From NCBI RefSeq assembly GCF_014636295.1, contig NZ_BMEC01000005.1:310001-374000 (forward strand): a stretch of 64,000 nucleotides of DNA, in the 5' to 3' direction. Each line of letters opens with the position of its first letter. Positions within the stretch are counted from its first letter, which is position 1. Source of the stretch: Marivirga lumbricoides (GTDB taxonomy: Bacteria > Bacteroidota > Bacteroidia > Cytophagales > Cyclobacteriaceae). The notes under the pieces were generated by a model. The model was given only the letters and a program-made list of their open reading frames with translations. It was not told the origin of the DNA and did not search any database. Below are positions 54,633-63,085 of the stretch, piece after piece. The position numbers and the translations under genes were made by a program.

Positions 54633-55793
54633 ATGAGTACAGAGACTATCGCTGTTTTTCAATTGAAAAAATTTCTTGAATCGCATGAAATCCCATCAGT
54701 AAAACAACAGCCCAAAACCTTTTTAGAAATAGCCAGGCAGCCTCATTATGAAAATGTCATTTCTAATATTTATGCTTTCTATTTTGATCCGTATGAGGAG
54801 CATGGTTTAGGGCATTTGTTTATCACCTCTTTTATCGAATGTATAAAAGCGCAACTGCATCAAGAACAAGCATTTTTAGATAATTTTCAAGAGTTTATCA
54901 TTGAAACTGAATATGGCACAGATGAAAAAGGACGTATTGATCTTTTCCTATACAATAATGAGAAAGCCATTATCATTGAAAATAAGATTTACCATCATTT
55001 AGCGAATAATCTGAATGATTATTGGAACACTGCTAAACCCAAAGAAAGGAAAGATAATATGGTAGGGGTTTTGTTAACGCTTGGTAAACATCAGGGCTCA
55101 ATACTCCCTAATTTCGTGAATGTCCTTCACCTTGATTTCTTAAAAGCTGTAATGGGCAATATAGGTAACCACCTCATGGAGGCTTCCGACAAATATGTGA
55201 CCTTTCTAAAAGACCTTTATCAAAACATTGAAAATATGAGTACAAAATTACTTTCCCCTGATGATTTTAAATTTTACCTCGAAAATCAAAACAAAATATT
55301 AGATGTAGTAAAATTTAATGAGCAGGCCAAAGACCACATTAAGACTCAAATTGTGGATGCCTGGAATAAGCAAGAAGGCTTAGAGGTAAGAAAAGCCACT
55401 CAAAGCACTTATCAGTTTTATAGCTACAGAGAAATCAAAAAAGATGGGGTGGATCAAATCTACTTCTGCACTTGGTTTGATAAGCTCTTTTTAGGTGAAA
55501 GGGAGGTTTGGATAAGTATTTATATCACTTCTGAATATTTTAAGAAGTTCTTTAACCACCAGGCTTTAAAAGGTATCATCGAGAAGTACGAAAAGCATGG
55601 GATTGCTATTAATACAGAACATAAAGAAAAAGGTGATTGGGATTATATTGCTGGTAAATCTTATTTTTTAAAAGATGATCAACTTATTAATCTTCAAACA
55701 ACTGTGGAAGGTTTTATTAAAGGTGATGAATTTATTATGCTTTTTGATGAGTTGGATGAAAAGTTGAAGGAATTGAGTGCAAGTGAGTTATAA
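54633..55793 (+). CDS. PD-(D/E)XK nuclease superfamily protein
   Basis: A 386-residue protein of the PDDEXK_4 type. The N-terminal region NVISNIYAFYFDPYEEHGLG precedes the catalytic core, in which Asp103 (RIDLFLY) and Glu116-Asn-Lys118 (IIIENKIY) fit the D-x(n)-E-x-K motif. The rest is a helical/beta region of unknown role. Members often sit in defence islands or beside restriction systems. No methyltransferase partner is adjacent, so its target is unknown. It is 236 bases after the phosphoesterase and 103 before the toxin gene. Confidence 0.78.
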   Translation: MSTETIAVFQLKKFLESHEIPSVKQQPKTFLEIARQPHYENVISNIYAFYFDPYEEHGLGHLFITSFIECIKAQLHQEQAFLDNFQEFIIETEYGTDEKGRIDLFLYNNEKAIIIENKIYHHLANNLNDYWNTAKPKERKDNMVGVLLTLGKHQGSILPNFVNVLHLDFLKAVMGNIGNHLMEASDKYVTFLKDLYQNIENMSTKLLSPDDFKFYLENQNKILDVVKFNEQAKDHIKTQIVDAWNKQEGLEVRKATQSTYQFYSYREIKKDGVDQIYFCTWFDKLFLGEREVWISIYITSEYFKKFFNHQALKGIIEKYEKHGIAINTEHKEKGDWDYIAGKSYFLKDDQLINLQTTVEGFIKGDEFIMLFDELDEKLKELSASEL

Positions 55794-55812
55794 TCGCTGA
55801 TATTTATCTCTA

Positions 55813-55826
55813 AGGGTTGAAACCCT
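55813..55826. repeat. Short dispersed palindrome AGGGTTGAAACCCT
   Basis: A 6-base stem with 2-base loop between the nuclease and toxin genes. The string resembles a frequent short genomic repeat in Bacteroidota, and may also work as a weak terminator. Confidence 0.5.
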
Positions 55827-55871
55827 GAAAAGAAAAACATCAAGATTTATTGATAAAATTAACAAATATGT

Positions 55872-55884
55872 TACATTTGCAAAT
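55872..55884 (+). promoter_or_regulatory. TAC promoter with overlapping palindromic operator
   Basis: TACATTTG (55872-55879) fits the -7 box TAnnTTTG; a weaker TTTA at 55846-55849 stands 22 bases before. The perfect 10-base palindrome ATTTGCAAAT (55875-55884) overlaps the -7 box and the start region. An HTH antitoxin binding here would block its own operon, as type II antitoxins do. Confidence 0.55.
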
Positions 55885-55896
55885 CTATAAGTTGAC

Positions 55897-56433
55897 ATGA
55901 CTCGTATAATTGGTATAGCAAAGATAACGGAGAAGATTTATGCAGTACAGTATGAAAAGGAAGTCGAAGTGGAGGATGAAGATGAGGGGAATGATGCTAC
56001 TGATATATTTTCTGAACTAATTGTCTTATGGAATGACCAAGAATACTTAAGAAATTTCTTTAACACATTTAAAAAGGATTATGAGAAATTTTATGGACAC
56101 TTTCGATTAAAGGAGGTAGTGAGAGAAGCAAGAAATGAAGCTAAAGCGCTATTTCAACAGCTTAAAAATTGTAACGATACTGAACTTGAAGAATTGTTTA
56201 AACCTTTACACAATGAAGAAACATCAAGTCCCTTCTATGAATTGCAAAAATTAAAATCTTATGGACCAAATTACAAAAGCTATCTAAGAATATATGCAAT
56301 AAAGTATGATGATGCTTTTGTAATTAGTGGTGGTGCAATAAAATTGACGGAAGTCATGAAAGGCAGACCACATTTAGAGGATGAATTATTTAAAATGGAT
56401 TTAGCTATAAAATATTTAACGGAAATATTGTGA
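55897..56433 (+). CDS. Putative toxin of a toxin-antitoxin-chaperone system
   Basis: A 178-residue soluble protein starting MTRIIGIAKITEKIYAVQYE, with an acidic loop, a helical middle, and an end IYAIKYDDAFVISGGAIKLT followed by EVMKGRPHLEDELFKMDLAI. The C-terminal part resembles RelE/HigB-superfamily toxins by its beta-strand order and the phrase SGGAIKLT, but the protein is longer than usual and the match is by eye only. It lies directly before a double-HTH antitoxin gene (24-base gap) and a SecB-like gene, which is the basis for calling it the toxin. It would cleave mRNA if the fold is right. Confidence 0.55.
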   Translation: MTRIIGIAKITEKIYAVQYEKEVEVEDEDEGNDATDIFSELIVLWNDQEYLRNFFNTFKKDYEKFYGHFRLKEVVREARNEAKALFQQLKNCNDTELEELFKPLHNEETSSPFYELQKLKSYGPNYKSYLRIYAIKYDDAFVISGGAIKLTEVMKGRPHLEDELFKMDLAIKYLTEIL

Positions 56434-56457
56434 GACTAAAATCGAAAGACAAATACT

Positions 56458-57195
56458 ATGAAAACTGCAAGCGAAAAATTAAACAAGTTAGCGAAATCTT
56501 CAAACTGGAAGGAAAAACTAAATTATCAAATTGAAAATGAAGCTTGGTTAGATAAATCCGCTGACATTGCATTCACTATTTTGGAATGCCTTGATGAAAT
56601 GGGGAAAAGCCAAAGCTGGTTGGCAGAACAGTTAGGAATTACTCGCCAGCAAGTGAGCAAAATTGTGAAGGGTAGAGAAAATTTGACTTTGAAGACTATT
56701 TATAAAATAGAGCGAATTCTTAATGTTAGCTTACTTGAACACAAAGAGGCTGAAATGAAGGCTGATAATATAGAATATATTCAGGATACTTTTGATCAAT
56801 TGTTTTCTGAGAAGATTAAGGAGCATAAAATTGAACAATTAACCACTTTGCTTTCGGTTCGATTTGGATCTGAAATAGATGAAGTAATGTATTCCAGAAA
56901 CCTAAAAAAGAATACTCTTGCAAACGAAATTGAGATATCTCCTGCTTATATTACACAATTGCTAAAGGGAGATAGAGTATTTAGCTTTAACTTATTAGCT
57001 AAAATCGCTGTTGCATTGGATATTGATTTTGAAATTTCTTTAAAAAATAAATTTACATCAAACATTAATCCTCCTAAACCAGATGGTCATGGATTGTGGT
57101 TTTACAAACCATTTAAAGAAAAGAATAATCCTAAAAGTGATGATGAATATAATTATGCTGAATTTGAATCGGAAATACAATTGTCAGTAGCTTAA
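56458..57195 (+). CDS. Double HTH (XRE) antitoxin with C-terminal tail
   Basis: A 245-residue DNA-binding protein with two XRE/Cro-type helix-turn-helix domains: residues 41-95 (SWLAEQLGITRQQVSKIVKG) and 140-190 (NTLANEIEISPAYITQLLKG). After residue 197 comes a flexible tail rich in Pro, Asn and acidic residues with an aromatic cluster GLWFYKPF (residues 212-219). In known TAC systems the antitoxin has such a short aromatic C-terminal chaperone-addiction sequence, which the SecB-like partner binds; the tail here fits that role but is not proven. Ends three bases before the chaperone gene. Confidence 0.75.
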   Translation: MKTASEKLNKLAKSSNWKEKLNYQIENEAWLDKSADIAFTILECLDEMGKSQSWLAEQLGITRQQVSKIVKGRENLTLKTIYKIERILNVSLLEHKEAEMKADNIEYIQDTFDQLFSEKIKEHKIEQLTTLLSVRFGSEIDEVMYSRNLKKNTLANEIEISPAYITQLLKGDRVFSFNLLAKIAVALDIDFEISLKNKFTSNINPPKPDGHGLWFYKPFKEKNNPKSDDEYNYAEFESEIQLSVA

Positions 57196-57198
57196 GAT

Positions 57199-57681
57199 AT
57201 GGAAGCAAAAAAATCGGAACTTGAATTAATTAATTTTTATTTATTGGAACATCAGTTTTTTACTGTCAATCCGGATAATAAGTCGGAGTTTTCAGGTGAA
57301 GAAATTGATGGTACATTTAATCAATACCCAATAGATATTAATTTTATTCATAAAGATATCGATGAACATACATTTCAGGCTCATGTTCAAATAATGATTA
57401 ATCATAAAGAACAACAATTGGCCGGCTACTCTATTAAGATTGCAGGAGTAGGTGTTTTTAGACTGAATAATGAAATGATCAAACAGAATGAAACCACCTA
57501 TAAGAACTTAAAGCATTTCTCTACAGTCAATATTGTAGTTAATAACTTAAGGAATGTAATCAGCATTCAATCAGCATTTTCTCCATGGGGCAGATACAAC
57601 TTACCAGCTATAGATATTTCTGATCTGTTTAAACAAAAAATCAAAGAACAAGAAAATCAGAAAAAAGCTAAAGAAAAATAA
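57199..57681 (+). CDS. SecB-like chaperone
   Basis: A 160-residue protein. The beta-rich core (GYSIKIAGVGVFRLNN) and the C-terminal phrase NLRNVISIQSAFSPWGRYNL followed by PAIDISDLF closely follow the pattern of SecB, where R-E-V/I-x-x-L-x-x-G-x-P/F-x-x-L-N-L-x-x-V/I-x-F-x-x-L-F is conserved. It lacks any signal or membrane segment and has a Lys/Glu-rich end. Placed directly after the antitoxin it reads as the dedicated chaperone of a TAC system and not the general SecB. Family assignment is by motif only. Confidence 0.68.
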   Translation: MEAKKSELELINFYLLEHQFFTVNPDNKSEFSGEEIDGTFNQYPIDINFIHKDIDEHTFQAHVQIMINHKEQQLAGYSIKIAGVGVFRLNNEMIKQNETTYKNLKHFSTVNIVVNNLRNVISIQSAFSPWGRYNLPAIDISDLFKQKIKEQENQKKAKEK

Positions 57682-58304
57682 TGATGATTAAAATGTAAAG
57701 TTCTTTATTTAATTATCAAATATTATTCAAAATTATGATTGAAATATCATCATGACTTAAATTTACCCGCCTAATTTATACATATGGATGTTAATAAAAT
57801 TCATGTGTAATTTATTTAAATCTGTAAAGTGCTTCAAATCAGCTGACTGGATAAATTACTACTACTTTCATGAGCCGATTAAGTCAACTAATGGACTCAT
57901 GAAGTAGCCAAAACTTGTTGCTAAGTAATAGAAAAACTGATTTTAAAAATCATTTCCTAATACAAAACTTACTAAATATATTCGCCAACAGATCATCTGT
58001 GGTGATTTTTCAGGTAATCTCACCTAAGTTATGCAGAGGCTGTCGGATGTCTATAGCAAGAAAATCAAATGTATTATCACTTTAGTTAGGGTTGGTTCTC
58101 TAGATAAAATTCATGGCAATCAATGGTAAATAGAATTATTAGATGTTTTAACACTCAGTTAATATACAACGGTTAGCCCAGAGTTCGTCAGCGCGGAACG
58201 TTAGAGCAGATATACCAATATTGCTTTAGAACCTTTAGAAAAAATAGAGACAGAATACAGTCAATTTATTTCCTCGTATCTTAGTACGCAATACCTAGTG
58301 CTGA
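57682..58304. other. Non-coding region after the TAC locus
   Basis: About 620 bases without a supported gene. It contains the phrase GAGTTCGTCAGCGCGGAACG (about 58180-58199), related to one at 44410, and otherwise AT-rich sequence. No terminator with a good T-run is visible. Confidence 0.4.
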
Positions 58305-59201
58305 TTAGTTATTTAAACAACAGTTTTTGAACTTCTCTCCGGAGCCGCAAATACAAGGATCGTTTCTGCCAATCTGATTGCGCTTTTTAAAAGGAGATGA
58401 CATTCGTTTAGCCATACTTTGATTGAATGTCTTTTTTAAAAGTTTGTATATTTTAGGGTGATTCTTTTTAAGGAGCCTGGGCCTCTCAAAAAAGTACTCT
58501 GAAGTTACCGCGAGAAACTCTTGTTTGTTAGTGGTTGCATATCCATCAATACTACTTTTATTGGCCTCAATTTTTTCTATTTCCTTCTCCATCAGTTCAA
58601 ACCAAGGTTTAGCAAATTCTGTTTTGTTAAGGCTGCCCACCTGACCATCAATAGTACCATCAGCCTTATCTAAGATATGTACAAACTCATGTATGCCAAC
58701 ATTCTTTTTACTTGAAACAATCTGGAATCCATTTCGCAAGCTCTTCCTGCTTAAAATCATCATGTTATCCATGCCATTGCCAGTTCCCACCATTCCGGCT
58801 ATGGTTTTCTTTGGCGCTTTATCGTCAAATGATTTGTCGAAAACCTCAGGATACAGCAGTACTTCATTCAGATTAGGATATTGCCATTTTGGGAAGGCAA
58901 AAAGTGGTATTACAGCACTGCAAGCTACAAATAATCTGTCTAGCAGTTCTACTTTTATTTTCACTCCTGTGATACGCACATTCCTAAAGAAATGGAGTAT
59001 CTTTTTTTCGAAGAGCGCTTTCTCTTTGCTGTTTAAATTTTGATAAAAATGAACATTTTCCTGAAGTAGCTTTCTCCACTCTTTGGGGAATTTTTTAGGA
59101 GTTTTAAAATGGATGGCCTTTTTACGGTTCAGATAAAATACACGCCAATAAATAACGAAGAGAATTAAGCCCAAACCTATGAGGGCAAAGATGTTTTGCA
59201 T
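58305..59201 (-). CDS. M90 (MtfA-like) metallopeptidase with C-terminal SEC-C motif
   Basis: A 298-residue protein with an N-terminal membrane helix (residues 3-22). The zinc site is His171-Glu172-x-x-His175 (GIHEFVHILD), with a downstream Glu in NKQEFLAVTSEYFFERP, as in MtfA, the M90 glucose-regulating aminopeptidase. The last 23 residues, GRNDPCICGSGEKFKNCC, are a SEC-C zinc motif like that of SecA, which can bind SecB-type chaperones or ribosomal proteins. The combination next to a SecB-like gene is suggestive. Monocistronic, convergent with the TAC operon. Confidence 0.85.
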   Translation of the reverse strand: MQNIFALIGLGLILFVIYWRVFYLNRKKAIHFKTPKKFPKEWRKLLQENVHFYQNLNSKEKALFEKKILHFFRNVRITGVKIKVELLDRLFVACSAVIPLFAFPKWQYPNLNEVLLYPEVFDKSFDDKAPKKTIAGMVGTGNGMDNMMILSRKSLRNGFQIVSSKKNVGIHEFVHILDKADGTIDGQVGSLNKTEFAKPWFELMEKEIEKIEANKSSIDGYATTNKQEFLAVTSEYFFERPRLLKKNHPKIYKLLKKTFNQSMAKRMSSPFKKRNQIGRNDPCICGSGEKFKNCCLNN

Positions 59202-59658
59202 AAAAAAGTTTAACTGGTTCAGCCTGATTTTGTTGGGTCATTTTACATAATTCCAATAATTTCCGTTTTTGAAATCCCTGACCTAGGAGCTTGACATGTA
59301 AAGCTTATTATTTTTCTAGTGTAGATAATTTATTTTTAATGCCACATGGAGTTCAATAAATTTTATTCGTCCTCTGTTGGTATGTTAAGGACTCTAAAAT
59401 TTATGCTCATTTCATGTATACTGAACCTAATATTGATTTAGCTTGCTTTGAAATGAGTAAATAATTTGATCGATAAGTTTTTCTTCCTTAAGATAGTAGA
59501 GATGATTTTATTTCCCGATACAGGAGTGATAAATAATTGATAATAAGTAACTTATAATACAACAGAGATGGAATTTGAATTGAATTTTGGCTCCCTATTT
59601 TTCAAGTAGAATAAAGAGGTGAAGTCTCGTTTTATTTCGCTACTCACTGCAATTAACG
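59202..59658. other. Non-coding region
   Basis: About 457 bases, AT-rich, between two minus-strand genes. No gene, hairpin or promoter box could be supported. Confidence 0.4.
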
Positions 59659-60504
59659 TTAATTTAATTCATTAACCGTTTCTTCAGAATATTTCTCTAA
59701 ATCATCTTCGGTGATAATTCTTTTGGGGACGGTCTTATCAAAATTCAGTATATCCAGTGCATTTTCGTAATCGTTAAGCAATTCTTTATTTTGAGGTCTA
59801 GAAACTAAAAAATCGAAACGGAAAGAATTTTGCTTTGCATATTCCGCTAACTGGTATATATAGCCAAAATATAAGGATGCTTTGTTTTGAATCTCTTTAG
59901 GTTTATTTAAATCAAAACTTATAGGCTTAACATGGTTTAAAGTCCCATTCTTCCAAGCAATATCAAATGCTAAGGAGACCGTATCTGTTGTAATGGTTTT
60001 GTTTCGAATCAGCTTTTTTTCTATGTCCTTGTTTTGGGAAGTAATATTATTCAAATATTGAGTAATCAAAAATTTCTCATTGTGATGTACTTGAGTTTGC
60101 TTAAGGTGAGTGATTCCGGGCAGCAATAATTGACTATAAGCTGAAATTGTTTCCGCTATGGAGCTTAACCCTTCAGTCACTTTCACAGGAGTATCAAAAA
60201 CTAATCCAGCTGCATCTATTGCTAGTATGTTTTCATGTACATATTTTTGGATGCTTTTCTCATCAGGTACTTTTGAGAAAGTTAATTTCTTTTCTTCAAT
60301 TCTACCTTCAATTATGTCCAAATAATGATTAATCAACTTTGAATCAAAATCAGGAAAAATAGATTTTGGACGCTTCAAATCACCTTTCACCAGTTCGAAA
60401 TGGGTGAACTCAGGAAAATAAAAAAGCACAGCTACATTGACAGCCTCACCAGCTACAATACTGCTTTTATACTTCAATATTTGATATGTGAATAGGTCGT
60501 TCAT
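59659..60504 (-). CDS. DUF3037 family protein
   Basis: A 281-residue soluble protein. The start YQILKYKSSIVAGEAVNVAV with LFYFPE and FELVKGDLKR is characteristic of DUF3037. Genes of this family usually stand directly beside a HipA-like kinase gene, as here, where the start overlaps the kinase stop by four bases (ATGA). The role is unknown; it may be the kinase's partner or antidote. Confidence 0.78.
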   Translation of the reverse strand: MNDLFTYQILKYKSSIVAGEAVNVAVLFYFPEFTHFELVKGDLKRPKSIFPDFDSKLINHYLDIIEGRIEEKKLTFSKVPDEKSIQKYVHENILAIDAAGLVFDTPVKVTEGLSSIAETISAYSQLLLPGITHLKQTQVHHNEKFLITQYLNNITSQNKDIEKKLIRNKTITTDTVSLAFDIAWKNGTLNHVKPISFDLNKPKEIQNKASLYFGYIYQLAEYAKQNSFRFDFLVSRPQNKELLNDYENALDILNFDKTVPKRIITEDDLEKYSEETVNELN

Positions 60505-61307
60505 TGGATAAATCCTTTCAGATTATTTACAAAAATAGCTGAATTTCTTTTAACCACTGTAAAATAATCCATAATTAGTGCACTTTGGGTGTTAAATTCG
60601 TGCCCTTCCAGTTCTATTAAAACATCTTGAATCTCTTTTAAATTCAGTGTTCTTAGATATTCAGTAAAGCTATTGAACAACGATATTTTGTTGGTTTTTG
60701 ATTCCTTTTTCAAATAGGGTAAACAAATATGATGGCTAGCAAATTTATCTTCCCAACTGTAATTCTTCATTTTATTAAGAGTATCCTCTTTAATATCCAA
60801 AGCATATTCATGGTCAATTAACCATGATTCTCCTTTTTTGAATAGTAGATTAGGTTTTTTTGTACCTCTATCTCCATTGCGGATAAAATTATCAAATGCA
60901 TATAGTGTATCCAATTGCATACTTGATATTAAGTATTTTTTCTGAACTTCCTTGGAAAAGTTCACGGCATCTTCCAGATAGTAGCACCCAAACTTTAACC
61001 GCTCATCCGATTGCTCAAACTGAAATAATTCTTCTGCAGGTAGGGTGTTGATAAACTTATTCGGAAAATCAATCAATGCCATTTTAGGCACATTGAAATC
61101 AAAGTTTGGTGCCAAAAGATTCCCAACTACCTCTGCTGCAACACTATTTCTGTTTTCTATTTGGTCAGTGCTATATAATTTAACAACATAAGGCTGAAAT
61201 CCTGATTCTGTCTTAACCATCACTACCCAAGGCTTGGTATGACCTGATTCTTGAGGAATTACTTTGATAAATGATATGGCTTTGTAAATTGGTATCAATA
61301 GGATCAC
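60501..61307 (-). CDS. HipA-like kinase (HipA_2 type)
   Basis: A 268-residue protein kinase-like fold. Lys43 in PYVVKLYS fits the ATP-anchoring lysine; the catalytic loop is FIRNGDRGTKKPNLLF (Asp146, Asn153), and the metal Asp is Asp165 in LIDHEYAL. These match HipA and the short HipA_2 family, which lack the N-terminal HipA lobe. HipA kinases phosphorylate tRNA synthetases and cause growth arrest. No HipB-type HTH gene is adjacent; the DUF3037 gene is the only partner. First gene of the two-gene operon. Confidence 0.82.
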   Translation of the reverse strand: MILLIPIYKAISFIKVIPQESGHTKPWVVMVKTESGFQPYVVKLYSTDQIENRNSVAAEVVGNLLAPNFDFNVPKMALIDFPNKFINTLPAEELFQFEQSDERLKFGCYYLEDAVNFSKEVQKKYLISSMQLDTLYAFDNFIRNGDRGTKKPNLLFKKGESWLIDHEYALDIKEDTLNKMKNYSWEDKFASHHICLPYLKKESKTNKISLFNSFTEYLRTLNLKEIQDVLIELEGHEFNTQSALIMDYFTVVKRNSAIFVNNLKGFIQ

Positions 61308-61530
61308 TTTTGCCTTAAGTTAGCAAAAAGTTTCTTTTAGAAATTATTTTATAAGATTGAGAATGACACTTTCAAGGGTTTTTCTACTTTCCGATACAAA
61401 ATATTTGAAACGCTTTTAACTTGCTGTAATTCAGTGTGTTGCTGAAATTATAGAAACGTATTAGCAACAAAAAACGCTTAGGAATGTCAAACTAAGGGAT
61501 AATAAAGGAAAAATCGAGGGGTACGGACAT

Positions 61531-61560
61531 AAAAAAACCGCTCCACAAAGGAAGCGGCTT
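61531..61560 (-). terminator. Terminator after the DUF6266-like gene
   Basis: On the minus strand CCGCTTCC pairs with GGAGCGG (one bulge), loop about five bases, followed by seven T. It lies 22 bases after the stop codon of the DUF6266-like gene. Confidence 0.8.
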
Positions 61561-61581
61561 TCAAGGAAAACACCAATTGCT

Positions 61582-62223
61582 TTACGCAACTGTTACAGAG
61601 CCTAAATAAACGCTGTTGGCGACTTTAGTTCCGTCTTCTGATACAAACCCTAAGAAGACTTCAACGTCTTCTCCTGAGTACTCAGAAGGCACTGGAATGG
61701 TTGCTGATCCGGCAGACCTTGCTGGTCCCGCAGTGGTGAACACTGCTTCCCCTCGGGTAGTATTCAAAAGGGCAATCAGAGCCTTGTCTGTTGCTTGAGC
61801 ACTTCCGCTTCCTGAATTGTCTGTCCAGGTTGCTTCTACGTTTCCGGCACTTGGAGAAGTCGCTGCACCGTTGGCCGCACCTGTTAAGTTACCACGAGTA
61901 ACCAATGCACTTGCATAGTCAATCATGTGGTTGGGATAAACACCGGTTACGGCATTATTGAGGTTGTACGACATGGCCGCATTGAATTGGGTCATACGGT
62001 TAGCATACAACTTGAAACCGACTCTCAGGAAGTCTGTCATTGGCTGTAAGAACCTCAATACAGTACCGAATTTCGAACGCTGGTCAACCTGACCTTCTGT
62101 TCTTGGGTTCGCTACACTGGAAGGTTTGATGCGCAGGTAATCGATGCCCTTCCAAGTTCCACCGATTACATTCCCTACTTGGCCTGATACGCCACCGAGA
62201 ATACCTTGATTAATTTTTCCCAT
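61582..62223 (-). CDS. DUF6266 family protein
   Basis: A 213-residue protein starting MGKINQGILGGVSGQVGNVI, with WKGIDYLRIKPSSV next; this beginning is typical of DUF6266 proteins of Bacteroidota. The rest is Ala/Thr/Ser-rich and ends with beta strands (EVFLGFVSEDGTKVANSVYL). No signal peptide. Codon choice and composition are visibly GC-richer than the surrounding genes, which suggests a recent arrival by transfer. Function unknown. Confidence 0.7.
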   Translation of the reverse strand: MGKINQGILGGVSGQVGNVIGGTWKGIDYLRIKPSSVANPRTEGQVDQRSKFGTVLRFLQPMTDFLRVGFKLYANRMTQFNAAMSYNLNNAVTGVYPNHMIDYASALVTRGNLTGAANGAATSPSAGNVEATWTDNSGSGSAQATDKALIALLNTTRGEAVFTTAGPARSAGSATIPVPSEYSGEDVEVFLGFVSEDGTKVANSVYLGSVTVA

Positions 62224-62477
62224 CTTTTTACGATTTTAAAGGAGTTAAACATTTGCTTGGACTTGACACGGACTTACCATGGATTTGCCCTTCATGTTCT
62301 AAGATACTTCAGTGGTTTTGAGTTGGTTGTATTTTGGGTGCTGTTGCGGTGGTGTGCATTATTTTGCTTTTGTTGATGTGTTTTATTTGTGGAATATGAG
62401 TTGTGCTTACTAGGATTATATTTATCCAAAAGAGAAAAGAAAAAAGGGAAAAAAAGAAAAGAGAAAGCTGTCTTGCA

Positions 62478-62603
62478 GGCGGGTGAGGCTCGGCTGTCAA
62501 GGTTTTTGGAAAAAATACTACCCGAAGGGTGGAGATTTTTTTCAAAACCCGTAGGGCTTGACCTTGACTGTCCGAAAGTGCGGTGGGCATGTGCGAACCC
62601 GCC
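62478..62603. repeat. Large imperfect palindrome 1
   Basis: Nested inverted pairs: GGCGGGT (62478-62484) with ACCCGCC (62597-62603), GTCAAGGT (62496-62503) with ACCTTGAC (62561-62568), and an imperfect core TACTACCC-GAA-GGGTGGAG around 62517-62534. The core is a variant of the second palindrome. Confidence 0.65.
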
Positions 62604-62837
62604 TATCTTTGCTTTTCTCTTTTTAAAATTTTCCCTTAACGAGTAAAAAAAAGAGCCCCCTAAAAAGGAAGTTCTGAAAGGCATAACTCGAACCAAAAAA
62701 CACGCAGCGTATAATCTGTGATGCCACAACGCTGAATGCCTGCATGAAACGGAAGACCTGAGGTGCGAACGCCCGCCAACAACCACCGGCTGCCGAAACG
62801 GACTCTGAATAATAACTTAAACATAATGCCCTCGCTC

Positions 62838-62954
62838 TACAGGACGGTGCGATTGCAGCAAGGGCTGTGGGAAAAAAATACTACCCGTAGGGTAGTATTT
62901 TTTTCCCTAACAGGCGAAGCGAACCCTTGCAGCTCTCGCATCCGCACGCCTGTA
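62838..62954. repeat. Large palindrome 2 with perfect 39-base core
   Basis: The core is a perfect 18-base inverted repeat (62869-62886 and 62890-62907) with a three-base loop GTA; stem sequence GGGAAAAAAATACTACCC. Outside it, TACAGGACGGTGCGATTGC (from 62838) and its partner up to TGTA at 62954 pair imperfectly. The T-run next to the stem makes it a strong bidirectional terminator as well. Confidence 0.75.
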
Positions 62955-63085
62955 CCTTTGCTTTATGTTTGAGTGATTATTGACTATTTATGGCTGTTAA
63001 ATGCCAATACTTTGCACCAATAATATTCGACTTATAAGTCAATACATCAATAGGAATCAGAAAAAGAGAATTGAAGGATTTTAAT

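Larger units (their letters stand above)
62224..63085. other. GC-richer non-coding region, probable mobile-element backbone
   Basis: About 860 bases between the DUF6266-like gene and merA. Long frames exist but show no family resemblance. It contains a 40-base polypurine tract (62428-62467), two large imperfect palindromes (listed separately) and phrases rich in GC. The base composition is clearly higher in GC than the chromosome to the left. I read it as the non-coding part of a transferred element. Confidence 0.5.

Noticed and set aside
62292-62786. A 164-codon frame on the minus strand
   Set aside because: Its translation is low-complexity (Lys/Phe/Ser/Asn runs across a polypyrimidine tract and a palindrome) and has no family resemblance; the region reads as non-coding.
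62389-62972. Short plus-strand frames in the palindrome region
   Set aside because: They cross the hairpins and polypurine tract and show no protein-like pattern.
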